A stretch of DNA of 20,614 bases. Origin: WHTG01 sp035540515. GTDB lineage: Bacteria; Actinomycetota; Nitriliruptoria; Euzebyales; Egibacteraceae. The notes under the pieces were generated by a model. It ran no database searches, was not told the DNA's origin, and saw only the letters and a list, made by a program, of their open reading frames with translations. Made by a program: the position numbers and the translations under genes. Of the stretch, positions 14,946 to 20,614 are shown in pieces (positions within the stretch are counted from its first letter, which is position 1; each line of letters starts with the position of its first letter). Location of the stretch: NCBI GenBank assembly GCA_035540515.1, contig DATLGM010000150.1, forward strand, positions 1 to 20,614, in the 5' to 3' direction.

Positions 14946-15853
14946 CGGCCCACCAGTGCGCGGAGGAAGAACGCCACGTTGGCAGGCCGCTCGGCAAGTC
15001 GTCGCATGAAGTAGGGATACCACTGCGACCCGAATGGCACGTACACCCGCACCTGGTAGCCCGCGGCGACCAGCTCTGCCTGCAGCGCCGGGCGGACGCC
15101 GTACAGCATCTGGAACTCGTACTCGTCGCGTCCTCGCCCTAGGTGGTCGGCCACGCGGCGGATGTAGCGGATGAGGCGGTGGTCGTGGGTGGCGAAGCGC
15201 GGGTAGGTGCCCTCACGAAGCAGATAATCGGCGCAGCGGGCGAAGTTGGCGTCCACCTGGGTGCGGGACTGGTACGCGACGCCGGCGGGCTCCGCGTACG
15301 CGCCCTTGCACAGGCGCAGGCTCGCCCCCGCGGCGCTCAGTCGCCGAACGTCGGCGGCGGTGCGATGCAGGTACGCCTGCACCGCGCAACCGACGTAGCG
15401 GTGCCCCTGCGCCTGCAACCGCTCGACCATCTGCACGGTCGCCTCGGTGACGTCGCTGTCCTCCATGTCCAGCGTGAGGTGCTCGCACGTGCGCTCCCCG
15501 GCGGCGGCGATGTCGCCCAGCAGCTCCAGGCACAGCTGTGGTGAGAACAGCATCCCCATCTGCGAAGGCTTGACCGACACACCGGAGGGAAGACCTTCCT
15601 GCCCCAGCCTTCCCGCCACCTCGACGTACGCCTTGGCCGCGGTCCGCGCCTCGCGCTCGTCGGTGACGCTCTCCCCCAGGTAGTCCAGCGTGACCGTGCG
15701 GCCGGCGCCGACCAGCTCGCGCGACACGTCGATGCCTTCGTCGAGCGTCTCCCCAGCCACGAACCGCATCGCGATGGACCGGGTCACGCGCCGCTGTGAG
15801 ATCTCCCGCTGCAGCAGCGCACTCTCGGACGCGCGGATCAACAGCGTGCGCAC
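14942..15853 (-). CDS. Proline dehydrogenase (monofunctional, FAD-dependent)
   Basis: A 303-residue monofunctional PRODH that oxidises L-proline to P5C with FAD, passing electrons to quinones at the membrane face. It has a TIM barrel with LDYLGESV (56-63), SVKPSQMG, LTLDMEDSDVTEATV, QAYLHRTAADVRRL, LRLCKGAYAEPAG, FATHDHRLI and YEFQMLYGVRP. The C-terminal helix contains YVPFGSQWYPYFMRRLAERP (from residue 271), which positions the substrate carboxylate through its arginines. Length and motifs fit the actinobacterial PutB/PruB type rather than bifunctional PutA; no P5C dehydrogenase is in the window. The start is GTG at 15853, five bases after the nicotinamidase stop codon. A homologous N-terminus (RTLLIRASES) begins there. 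It is translationally coupled to proC. Confidence 0.95.
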   Translation of the reverse strand: MRTLLIRASESALLQREISQRRVTRSIAMRFVAGETLDEGIDVSRELVGAGRTVTLDYLGESVTDEREARTAAKAYVEVAGRLGQEGLPSGVSVKPSQMGMLFSPQLCLELLGDIAAAGERTCEHLTLDMEDSDVTEATVQMVERLQAQGHRYVGCAVQAYLHRTAADVRRLSAAGASLRLCKGAYAEPAGVAYQSRTQVDANFARCADYLLREGTYPRFATHDHRLIRYIRRVADHLGRGRDEYEFQMLYGVRPALQAELVAAGYQVRVYVPFGSQWYPYFMRRLAERPANVAFFLRALVGR

Positions 15854-15858
15854 GAAGG

Positions 15859-16419
15859 TCAGCTCGCGCTGGTGCCGGCGACCTGTTCGACGGTCGCGCC
15901 CAGGATCCCGGACATGTGCGCCAGCGACTGCTCTTTGACCGCCTCCGCGGGGTGCTCGGGGGCGTCGAACGTGGCCGTGGCGTTCGCGACAACCGTGACC
16001 GGGATGTCGCGGTTGCGCAGGTCTGCGGTGGTGTGCATGACGCAGATATCGGTGCAGACGCCGCAGATCCGCACGTCGGTGATGCCGAAGCGGTTGATCA
16101 GGCCCTCGAGCTCCGTCTCGAACATCGCCGAGTAGCGGCGCTTGGCCACCAGGTGCACACCGTCGCGCCCGAGGAACGTCCGCAGCTCGTCGACCAGCTC
16201 CGCCTCGCTGGTCCCGCGCACGCAATGGGTCGGGAAGATCTCGAACTCGGCGTCGTCCACCTCGTGGGTGTCGGCGGTGAAGATCACGGCGTGACCGGCG
16301 GCCAGCGCCCGCTCGACCTCCTCGACGACGGCCGGCAGCACCGCCAGGCAGTGGTCGCTGGCGAGGTTGCCGTGACGCAGGAAACCGTTCTGCATGTCGA
16401 CGACGATCAGCGCGTGCAC
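15859..16419 (-). CDS. pncA: Nicotinamidase / isochorismatase-family hydrolase
   Basis: A 186-residue cysteine hydrolase of the isochorismatase fold, best read as nicotinamidase, which converts nicotinamide to nicotinate for NAD salvage. The catalytic triad is present as Asp8 (VVDMQNGF), Lys93 (AKRRYSAM) and Cys126 (GVCTDICV). The metal-binding residues of PncA-type enzymes fit Asp50 and His52 (TADTH) and His65 (FPTHC). The nicotinamidase-like KGxYSxF element is altered to KRRYSAMF, so another small amide substrate is possible. The GTG at 16419 was chosen because AAGGAG is 6 nt upstream and the core strand HALIVVDMQ begins at once; an in-frame ATG 30 bp upstream has no ribosome-binding site. 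It is the first gene of the proline operon, an association that may tie NAD supply to proline redox cycling. Confidence 0.85.
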   Translation of the reverse strand: MHALIVVDMQNGFLRHGNLASDHCLAVLPAVVEEVERALAAGHAVIFTADTHEVDDAEFEIFPTHCVRGTSEAELVDELRTFLGRDGVHLVAKRRYSAMFETELEGLINRFGITDVRICGVCTDICVMHTTADLRNRDIPVTVVANATATFDAPEHPAEAVKEQSLAHMSGILGATVEQVAGTSAS

Positions 16420-16658
16420 GAGGCGCTCCTTCACATGGACGGGCTGCATTCAATCACCGAAGCATCCGGACAGCAGGAGGCCCGCGGCTGGCGCCGCGGG
16501 CCTACCCCGCCCGAGGAGACCGGGTGCGCCCTTCGAGGCGTGGGTGCGCAGCCGTGTTCCTCTTCCGTCAAGCATCCTCGCACGTCGCGGCGGCGTCCAT
16601 GGCCCAAAAGGGTGAAATCGCCCAGGAAATGACTAGTCAGGCGGCGGTAGCGATGTCT
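16420..16658. other. Gene-free region between the ybjN-like gene and the nicotinamidase operon
   Basis: This 239-bp stretch has no supported coding region. It holds a perfect 11-bp stem hairpin (16478-16503) and a perfect 10-bp palindrome TGACTAGTCA (16630-16639). A weak, mismatched hairpin followed by TTTT on the minus strand (about 16608-16625) is a possible mshA-operon terminator. I could not find a convincing promoter for the nicotinamidase operon here. Confidence 0.5.
16478..16503 (-). other. Strong GC hairpin in the leader of the nicotinamidase operon
   Basis: Positions 16478-16488 and 16493-16503 are perfect 11-bp inverted complements with a 4-nt TGGC loop. There is no T tract on either side. 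It lies 58 bp upstream of the nicotinamidase GTG, so it may be a terminator for the mshA operon or a leader structure affecting the proline operon. Confidence 0.55.
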
Positions 16659-17117
16659 TCACGAGATGGGGTTGCGGCCCAACCCCACGCCCGCCCGCCA
16701 CCGCTGCTCGCGGTCGATGTAATGCTCGAAGCCCATGCGGATCGCGGGCCAGTAGGCGGCGTCGGCCAGCGACAGCAGCTGGCCCAGCGTGCGGTCGAGC
16801 TCGGCAGCGGTGAGGGCGTGGACCGGAACGACGCCGACGATCACGACGTCGCCGTTGTCGTACAGCCCGAAGCGCAGGGTGTAGCTGCGCAGGTTGCGCT
16901 GCAGCAGGTACCGGTAGACCTCGTCGTGGCGCTCGTCGGGCGCCGCCATGAAGAACGACTCGATGACGAGGTTGTGGTCGCCCAGCTCGAGGTAGACGGG
17001 GATCGTCCGCTTGCGCTCGCCGGCGAGCACGGTCAGCCAGCCATCCTCGCCGACCCGTTCGACGTCGAGCTCGTCCTGCGCGGCGAACCAGTCGTCGACG
17101 ACCCGGGCACCGTCCAC
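16659..17117 (-). CDS. YbjN domain-containing protein (Rv0487-like)
   Basis: A 152-residue soluble protein of the YbjN family, a type III secretion chaperone-like alpha/beta fold of unknown biochemical role. Recognisable parts are WFAAQDELDVERVGEDGWLT, RKRTIPVYLELGDHNLVIES, the strand-helix FFMAAPDERHDEVYRYLLQ and RSYTLRFGLYDNGDVVIVGV. The C-terminal HYIDREQRWRAGVGLGRNP contains Trp and Arg residues. The GTG at 17117 begins 2 bp after the mshA stop codon with a purine/G-rich run ahead of it. Directly after mshA is where its mycobacterial counterpart Rv0487 is found, so it probably belongs to the same operon. A role in mycothiol synthesis is suggested by context only. Confidence 0.82.
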   Translation of the reverse strand: MDGARVVDDWFAAQDELDVERVGEDGWLTVLAGERKRTIPVYLELGDHNLVIESFFMAAPDERHDEVYRYLLQRNLRSYTLRFGLYDNGDVVIVGVVPVHALTAAELDRTLGQLLSLADAAYWPAIRMGFEHYIDREQRWRAGVGLGRNPIS

Positions 17118-17119
17118 GG

Positions 17120-18424
17120 TCAGGCCCCCCGCCGTTGGACTTCGGCGGCGGTGCTGCCGAGCACGTGCTCGTAGGCGGCCAGGGTGGCGCCGGCGGTCCG
17201 GTCCCAGCCGTAGCCGGCCGCCGTCTCGACCGCAGCGGCCGATGCCTCTGCGCGGCGGTGCGCATCGGTCAGATACGGCAGCAAGGCAGCGGCGAAGGCC
17301 TGCGGGTCCCGCGAGCCGACCAGCGTGCCGCCACCGCCGACGATCGATCGCAACCCCGCCACGTCCGAGGCGACCACAGGGGTCCCGCACGCCTGCGCTT
17401 CCAGGGCGACCAGCCCGAAGCTCTCGGAGTGGCTGGGCACGATCACCGCGTCCGCTGCGCGGTACAGCGGGGCGAGCGCCGGTTGCTCGCGGGGGGCGAG
17501 GAACGCCACCCGGTCGGCGACGCCGAGCGCGTCGGCGAGCCGCCGCAAACCGGCGGGATGGGCCGTCTCACTGGCCGGGCCGCTGGGCCCGCCGACCACG
17601 ACCAACCGGGTCGGAAGACCGTCGTCAGGCATCAGCGTGTCCAGAGCCGCGAGCGCCCGCACCGCCAGGTCCGGGGCCTTCAGTGGCTGCAACCTGCCGA
17701 CGAACAGCACGATGCGGCCGCCGCCCAGCGCCTGGCGGGCTCGCTGTCGGTCGATCGTTGGCGTGAACACGTCCAGGTCGACGCCGGCCGGCACGACGTG
17801 GATCCGGCCGCGCGCAGCGCCGAGCTGCTCGAGAATCGCGGCCTCCGCGGCGGTCGATGCGATCAGGGCGTCCGAGGCGGCGGCGACTCGCTCCTCCGCG
17901 GTCAGCCTGATGGCCGGCTCCGGTACGTCGCCGGGGGCCAGCGCGTCGTTCTTGACGCGCGCCAGCGTGTGGAAGCTGGAGACCAGCGGCAGGCCCTGCC
18001 GACGCTGCAGGTGGCGGCCCACCCAACCACTCATCCAGTAGTGCGCGTGCACGACGTCGAGCGCCGCGGTAGCCGGATGGTTCGCCATGGCCAGGTAGAA
18101 CGCGCACAGATGCGACGCCAGCTCGGACTTCGACGCGTGAGCAGGGCCGGCGTCGAGGTGGTGCACCGTGATGCCGTCCTCGACCGCGACGCTGGGCGGC
18201 AGGTCGGCGCCGGTGGCCCGGGTGAACACGTCGACGGTGACACCGCGACGGACCAGGTGCGACGCCAGACTCGACAGGTAGACGTTCATCCCACCGCTGT
18301 CGCCGGCGCCGGGGCGCTCCAGCGGCGAGGTGTGGACCGACAGCAGACCGACGCGCGGCGGGCCGGCACGGTCCGAGGGGCGGGTGTCGTCCGGGCGTGG
18401 TGGCGCCCACGACTGCTGTGTCAC
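17120..18424 (-). CDS. mshA: D-inositol-3-phosphate glycosyltransferase (mycothiol biosynthesis)
   Basis: A 434-residue GT4-family, GT-B-fold glycosyltransferase. MshA links GlcNAc from UDP-GlcNAc to 1-L-myo-inositol-1-phosphate, the first step toward mycothiol, the main low-molecular-weight thiol of actinobacteria. Diagnostic segments are LLSVHTSPLERPGAGDSGGM with the glycine-rich acceptor loop, DVVHAHYWMSGWVG, VSSFHTLARVKN, IHVVPAGVDLDVFTP, LFVGRLQPLKAPDLAVRAL, and the donor-site block SHSESFGLVALEAQACGTPV with its E-x7-E pair. The first ~22 residues are a proline-rich, low-complexity extension, as in other MshA proteins. The GTG start at 18424 has GAGG 7 nt upstream and a TAGCAT -10 box at 18462-18457. 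mshB, mshC and mshD are not in the window. It is followed by the YbjN-like gene. Confidence 0.95.
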   Translation of the reverse strand: MTQQSWAPPRPDDTRPSDRAGPPRVGLLSVHTSPLERPGAGDSGGMNVYLSSLASHLVRRGVTVDVFTRATGADLPPSVAVEDGITVHHLDAGPAHASKSELASHLCAFYLAMANHPATAALDVVHAHYWMSGWVGRHLQRRQGLPLVSSFHTLARVKNDALAPGDVPEPAIRLTAEERVAAASDALIASTAAEAAILEQLGAARGRIHVVPAGVDLDVFTPTIDRQRARQALGGGRIVLFVGRLQPLKAPDLAVRALAALDTLMPDDGLPTRLVVVGGPSGPASETAHPAGLRRLADALGVADRVAFLAPREQPALAPLYRAADAVIVPSHSESFGLVALEAQACGTPVVASDVAGLRSIVGGGGTLVGSRDPQAFAAALLPYLTDAHRRAEASAAAVETAAGYGWDRTAGATLAAYEHVLGSTAAEVQRRGA

Positions 18425-18456
18425 GAAGGCCTCGAGGGGATCGGCGGGGTCAGGCG

Positions 18457-18479
18457 ATGCTAACGCCGGTTACCCGGCG
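18457..18479 (-). promoter_or_regulatory. mshA promoter with an inverted repeat upstream of the -10
   Basis: On the minus strand TAGCAT (18462-18457) is a TANNNT -10 with a predicted start near 18450 and a ~26-nt leader. Immediately upstream, 18464-18469 and 18474-18479 are perfect 6-bp inverted repeats (CGCCGG and CCGGCG around TTAC). They fill the spacer where a regulator would block RNA polymerase. No consensus -35 is present. Confidence 0.42.
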
Positions 18480-18511
18480 GACATTCCGACGAATCGCCCC
18501 GCAGACGCGCG

Positions 18512-18541
18512 AACGCCCCCGCCGGGGGGAGCGGGGGCGTT
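18512..18541 (-). terminator. Terminator of the HBHA-like gene
   Basis: A perfect 11-bp stem (18512-18522 with 18531-18541) with an 8-nt loop lies 45 bp after the HBHA-like stop codon and upstream of the mshA promoter. It has no long T tract, only TTCG at the descending end, but GC-rich, T-poor terminators are common in actinobacteria. Confidence 0.65.
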
Positions 18542-18585
18542 GCTGTGGTGCGGGTTGAGAGCTGTCAGCCTTTGGCGGCAGCCGC

Positions 18586-19218
18586 TTACGCGCTGAGCAG
18601 CGCGTTGACCAGCTGCGCCTTGGTCTTCTCGCTGCGGTTCTCGATGCCCTTGCGACGGGCGATGTCTTGCAGCTCGGCGACGGTCATCGCCTCGTACTGC
18701 TCGCGCTCGGCCTGGCGGCCGGCCGACTCGACGGTGCTCTCCACGGCCTCGGCGCCGGAGAAGACGGCCTTGCGAAGGCTCGTGGTCGCCGCCTTCAGCT
18801 GCTGGCGGGCCGTACGGGCCTGCTCGGCAGCGCGCTGGCCGGCGGTGTTCTTCGCCGACAGCGTGGTGACGATGTTGCGGCCACGCTCGGCGAGCACGTC
18901 GAACTCACGCTCGGCGTTGCGGCGAAGGGTCTCGAAGCGGTCCTCCACCTTGCGTGGGGCGTCCTCGACCAGCTTGGTGGTGTCCACGCTCTGCAGCTTG
19001 GTGGGGAGGGTCCGCGCGAAGGCGATCGCCGTGTCGCTCAGGCCCACAGCGGCGTAGCCCGCGTCGGTGACCACGGTCTTGACGGTCCGCTGTGCGGCCT
19101 GGCCGGCGGCCCGAGCCTGCGTCGCGGTGCGCTGGGTGTTGTTCTTGGCGGTCTGGGCGGTCCGCTTGCTGCGGGACTTCGCCGTCGACGCCTGCTTCTT
19201 CGCGGTCTGGGTGCTCAT
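18586..19218 (-). CDS. HBHA-like basic coiled-coil protein with C-terminal Rho-N/SAP-like module
   Basis: A 210-residue protein with no signal peptide and three regions. Residues 1-50 are rich in Lys, Arg, Thr, Ala and Gln, similar to histone H1 tails. Residues about 55-170 are helical, with heptad-like Ala/Leu spacing; the segment GYAAVGLSDTAIAFARTLP followed by RFETLRRNAEREFDVLAERG resembles mycobacterial HBHA (ALGAADLALATVNEL and YNELVERGEAAL). Residues 178-210 (MTVAELQDIARRKGIENRS plus KTKAQLVNALL) match the Rho N-terminal/SAP-like helix-turn-helix, a nucleic-acid-binding fold. HBHA itself has a C-terminal Lys tail, so the order here is reversed. DNA binding or surface adhesion are both possible. 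The ATG at 19218 has AAGGAG 9 nt upstream. It follows the XRE gene, as hbhA follows Rv0474. Confidence 0.7.
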   Translation of the reverse strand: MSTQTAKKQASTAKSRSKRTAQTAKNNTQRTATQARAAGQAAQRTVKTVVTDAGYAAVGLSDTAIAFARTLPTKLQSVDTTKLVEDAPRKVEDRFETLRRNAEREFDVLAERGRNIVTTLSAKNTAGQRAAEQARTARQQLKAATTSLRKAVFSGAEAVESTVESAGRQAEREQYEAMTVAELQDIARRKGIENRSEKTKAQLVNALLSA

Positions 19219-19250
19219 GATTCCATGCTCCTTGCTTGCGGTGATCTGGT

Positions 19251-19312
19251 GATCAGGGGGCGGGGTCAAAGCCGGGTGAGGGCTGCATGGGGATGCGCCC
19301 CGCCCCCCGATC
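19251..19312 (-). other. Long-stem hairpin between the XRE gene and the HBHA-like gene
   Basis: 19251-19265 pairs with 19298-19312 over 15 bp with one A/C mismatch, enclosing a 32-nt loop that has its own 4-bp hairpin (GCAT/ATGC, 285-296 of the 19 kb block). The 3' arm (plus-strand sense) reaches into the XRE stop codon. It could attenuate, process or stabilise the downstream HBHA-like mRNA; there is no T tract. Confidence 0.45.
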
Positions 19313-19706
19313 AGGTCTGGGTCGTGTCCGGCGCAGCGGCGCTCTGGTCGCCGCCTTCGGCCCGAAAGGACGTGTAGATCTCGAGCAGTGCGCGCTTCTG
19401 GCTCTCGGTCAGGTGCTGGTCGGAAAGGATCGCCGCCGCCAGGTCGTCGTCGCGTTCCTCGAGGATCCCGGCCTTGACGTAGAGCGTCTCGGCGCTGATC
19501 CGCAGGGCCGCGGCCACGCGCTGGAGGATGTCGGCGGAGGGCCTGCGCAGCCCGCGCTCGATCTGCGACAGGTAGGGGTTGGACACACCAGCCTGGGTGG
19601 CGAGGTGCCGCAGCGACATCTGGGCCTGCTTGCGCTGCTCGCGGATGAACGCACCGAGGTCGCGCACCTTGCCGGCGGCTGCGCTCGTCGCGTCCTTCGG
19701 ATCCAC
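19311..19706 (-). CDS. XRE-family helix-turn-helix regulator (Rv0474-like)
   Basis: A 131-residue DNA-binding protein. The N-terminal half is an XRE helix-turn-helix: LGAFIREQRKQAQMSLRHLA, then the recognition helix region AGVSNPYLSQIERGLRRPSA. The second half is short and helical (ILQRVAAALRISAETLYVKA, then LTESQKRALLEIYTSFRAEG) and ends in an acidic, Ala/Thr tail. This matches a conserved actinobacterial group; in mycobacteria the homologue Rv0474 sits directly upstream of hbhA, as here. I chose GTG 19706 because AAGGGG is 6 nt upstream and the mapped -10/-35 would leave almost no leader for the alternative GTG at 19730. An autoregulatory operator may be the CTTGCAAG palindrome in its own promoter. 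The direct target is likely the HBHA-like gene. Confidence 0.88.
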   Translation of the reverse strand: MDPKDATSAAAGKVRDLGAFIREQRKQAQMSLRHLATQAGVSNPYLSQIERGLRRPSADILQRVAAALRISAETLYVKAGILEERDDDLAAAILSDQHLTESQKRALLEIYTSFRAEGGDQSAAAPDTTQT

Positions 19707-19743
19707 GTCGTTCCCCTTGCCTGTGCTCACCCTTGTTACCTCA

Positions 19744-19772
19744 AAGATATACTCTTGCAAGCACTCTGTCAA
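19744..19772 (-). promoter_or_regulatory. Near-consensus promoter of the XRE regulator, with an internal palindrome
   Basis: On the minus strand a perfect TTGACA (19772-19767) and TATCTT (19749-19744) are separated by 17 bp. The spacer contains CTTGCAAG (19754-19761), a perfect 8-bp palindrome that fits an operator. The predicted start is near 19737. This is the strongest promoter in the window. It lies in an unusually AT-rich ~50-bp patch. Confidence 0.78.
19748..19753 (+). promoter_or_regulatory. -10 element candidate for the KhtT/antiporter operon
   Basis: TATACT (5/6 to TATAAT) on the plus strand overlaps by two bases the oppositely oriented XRE -10 box. The predicted start near 19760 gives a ~78-nt leader before ATG 19838. 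The -35 position holds GCTCAC, a poor match, so an activator might be needed, or the promoter lies elsewhere. Confidence 0.32.
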
Positions 19773-19837
19773 CCATCTTTTTGGCCGCACCTGCTTCAAT
19801 CTGGCCGGTTCCGCCCGACCGACTGCGAGGAAGCCAC

Positions 19838-20338
19838 ATGGCCAACGTCGAGCAGACGCGGCTGCCGGGGGTGGGGGTCCGGCACGACTTCGTCACCCGC
19901 AGCGGCCGCCGCGTCGGCGTGATCGCCCACCGCATCGGCCACCGCGAGCTGATCGTGTACGACGAGCACGACCCAGACTCGGCGGGGGAGACCATCCGCC
20001 TCGAAGAGGACGACGCCTACACCCTCAGCGAGCTGCTGGGGGCGTCGAAGATCACCCAGGCCGTCGATGCGATCCGCCAGTCGATCGAGGGCCTGGCACT
20101 GGACTGGGTCGAGATCCCACCGGCGTGGTGGTGCAGCGGGCACACCATCGCCGACTCGGAGCTGCGCCGGCGCACCGGGGTGTCGATCGTGGCGATCATC
20201 CGCGGCGACCAGACGATCCCGTCGCCCGAACCCAGCCAGCTGCTGCACGCGGGTGACACCGTCGTGGTCGTGGGCACGCCCGACGGCATCGCGAGGGCCA
20301 CGGCGGTGCTGCAGGCCGGAACGCCCGAGACCGCGTGA
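19838..20338 (+). CDS. Cation:proton antiporter regulatory subunit (KhtT-like, RCK-C domain)
   Basis: A 166-residue cytosolic regulator. The first ~75 residues (VEQTRLPGVGVRHDFVTRSG, then RVGVIAHRIGHRELIVYDEHD) match the KhtT N-terminal domain, and about residues 84-163 form an RCK-C/TrkA-C domain (LDWVEIPPAWWCSGHTIADS, then QLLHAGDTVVVVGTPDGI). In Bacillus such subunits gate the KhtU K+/H+ antiporter; KhtT binds cyclic di-AMP, but whether this one does cannot be told from sequence. The ATG at 19838 has GAGGAAG 6 nt upstream. Its stop overlaps the antiporter start (GTGA), so the two are made together. The pair is divergent from the XRE regulator, with 131 bp between starts. Confidence 0.88.
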   Translation: MANVEQTRLPGVGVRHDFVTRSGRRVGVIAHRIGHRELIVYDEHDPDSAGETIRLEEDDAYTLSELLGASKITQAVDAIRQSIEGLALDWVEIPPAWWCSGHTIADSELRRRTGVSIVAIIRGDQTIPSPEPSQLLHAGDTVVVVGTPDGIARATAVLQAGTPETA

Positions 20339-20614
20339 GCCTTCTGCTCGCAACGGCCGGCGAGGAGGTCGCCCGGCTGTTCATCGAGCTGGGTGTGCTC
20401 GTCGTCGGGCTCGCCCTGCTCGCGCGGGTCGCCAGCAGGGCCGGGTTCTCCCCGATCCCGCTGTACCTGGTGGCGGGGCTGGCGTTCGGCACGGGTGGCG
20501 TGCTGCCGCTGCAGCTGAGCGCCGAGTTCATCGAGATCGGCTCGGAGATCGGCGTCGTCCTGCTGCTGTTCATGCTGGGCGTGGAGTACAGCGCCGAGGA
20601 GCTGACGTCCGGCC
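20335..20614 (+). CDS. CPA2-family cation:proton antiporter, N-terminal fragment (cut by window edge)
   Basis: About 93 codons of a monovalent cation:proton antiporter of the CPA2 (KefB/KhtU) family. Predicted helices are LFIELGVLVVGLALLARVA, the IPLYLVAGLAFGTGGVLPL segment and EIGVVLLLFMLGVEYSAEEL. The P-(I)-x-L-Y-L-V-A-G and L-L-L-F-M-L-G-V-E motifs are characteristic of Kef/KhtU proteins, the latter being the membrane-embedded ion-exchange helix. The GTG start overlaps the KhtT-like stop (GTGA). The remaining ~300 residues and any C-terminal TrkA-N domain are outside the window. Together the pair should export K+ (or another cation) in exchange for protons. Confidence 0.88.
   Translation, partial: MSLLLATAGEEVARLFIELGVLVVGLALLARVASRAGFSPIPLYLVAGLAFGTGGVLPLQLSAEFIEIGSEIGVVLLLFMLGVEYSAEELTSG

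Noticed and set aside
16608..16625. GGGCGATTTCACCC followed by TTTT on the minus strand as an mshA-operon terminator
   Set aside because: The stem has only about five pairs with one mismatch, too weak to annotate alone.
16590..16640. GGGTGAAA-like sequence suggesting a riboswitch on the plus strand
   Set aside because: No supporting stems or second conserved block; downstream plus-strand sequence is antisense to the ybjN-like gene.

Overview
The window is about 20.6 kb of very GC-rich DNA, densely packed with genes, many of which start with GTG or TTG. Nearly every gene lies on the minus strand. The gene set points to a member of the Actinomycetota. MshA, the first glycosyltransferase of mycothiol synthesis, is essentially restricted to that phylum. 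A YbjN-type gene follows mshA, and an XRE regulator sits upstream of a lysine/alanine-rich, HBHA-like protein. I cannot name the genus. A deep-branching, non-mycobacterial lineage is a guess based on the many genes intercalated in an otherwise conserved actinobacterial gene order.

Read on the minus strand from right to left, the layout is as follows. An XRE-family regulator (19.7 kb) is followed by an HBHA-like basic coiled-coil protein with a C-terminal Rho-N/SAP-like module. Next come mshA and its YbjN-like partner. A nicotinamidase, proline dehydrogenase and proC operon follows, then a monocistronic 97-residue double-CC protein with its own promoter and terminator. After that is a MacAB-like efflux operon (lipoprotein adaptor, ATPase, permease), then two large secreted proteins: an 11-repeat BNR/sortilin-like propeller and a C-terminal matrixin metalloprotease. 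An AcuC-type deacetylase is coupled to a conserved 'phosphatase'-annotated protein. Last are an NAD-dependent epimerase, a lysophospholipid acyltransferase, and the first ~50 codons of an alpha/beta hydrolase that runs off the left edge.

Only two small units are on the plus strand. One is a quinone oxidoreductase/exonuclease III pair (2.3-4.0 kb). The other, at the right edge, is a KhtT-like regulatory subunit coupled to a truncated CPA2 (KhtU/Kef-type) cation:proton antiporter.

The minus-strand backbone XRE - HBHA-like - mshA - ybjN - proC - epimerase - acyltransferase matches, in order and orientation, what I recall of Mycobacterium tuberculosis Rv0474-Rv0475-Rv0486-Rv0487-Rv0500-Rv0501-Rv0502. 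The secreted, efflux, deacetylase and proline-catabolic genes look like insertions into, or lineage-specific retention within, this backbone.

Genes within operons are tightly coupled. Seven junctions are 4-nt ATGA or GTGA overlaps, and an eighth may be a CTGA overlap with a rare CTG start. Several promoters can be read directly: a near-consensus sigma-A-type promoter for the XRE gene, TANNNT -10 boxes that imply leaderless or short-leader mRNAs for the quinone oxidoreductase and acuC, and an inverted repeat inside the mshA promoter. I saw no tRNA, rRNA, CRISPR array, insertion sequence or phage gene. No gene-free stretch exceeds about 240 bases. I do not find a clear defence or mobile system. 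The most unusual items are the rearranged HBHA-like protein, the CC protein, and the modified acyltransferase and phosphatase proteins.
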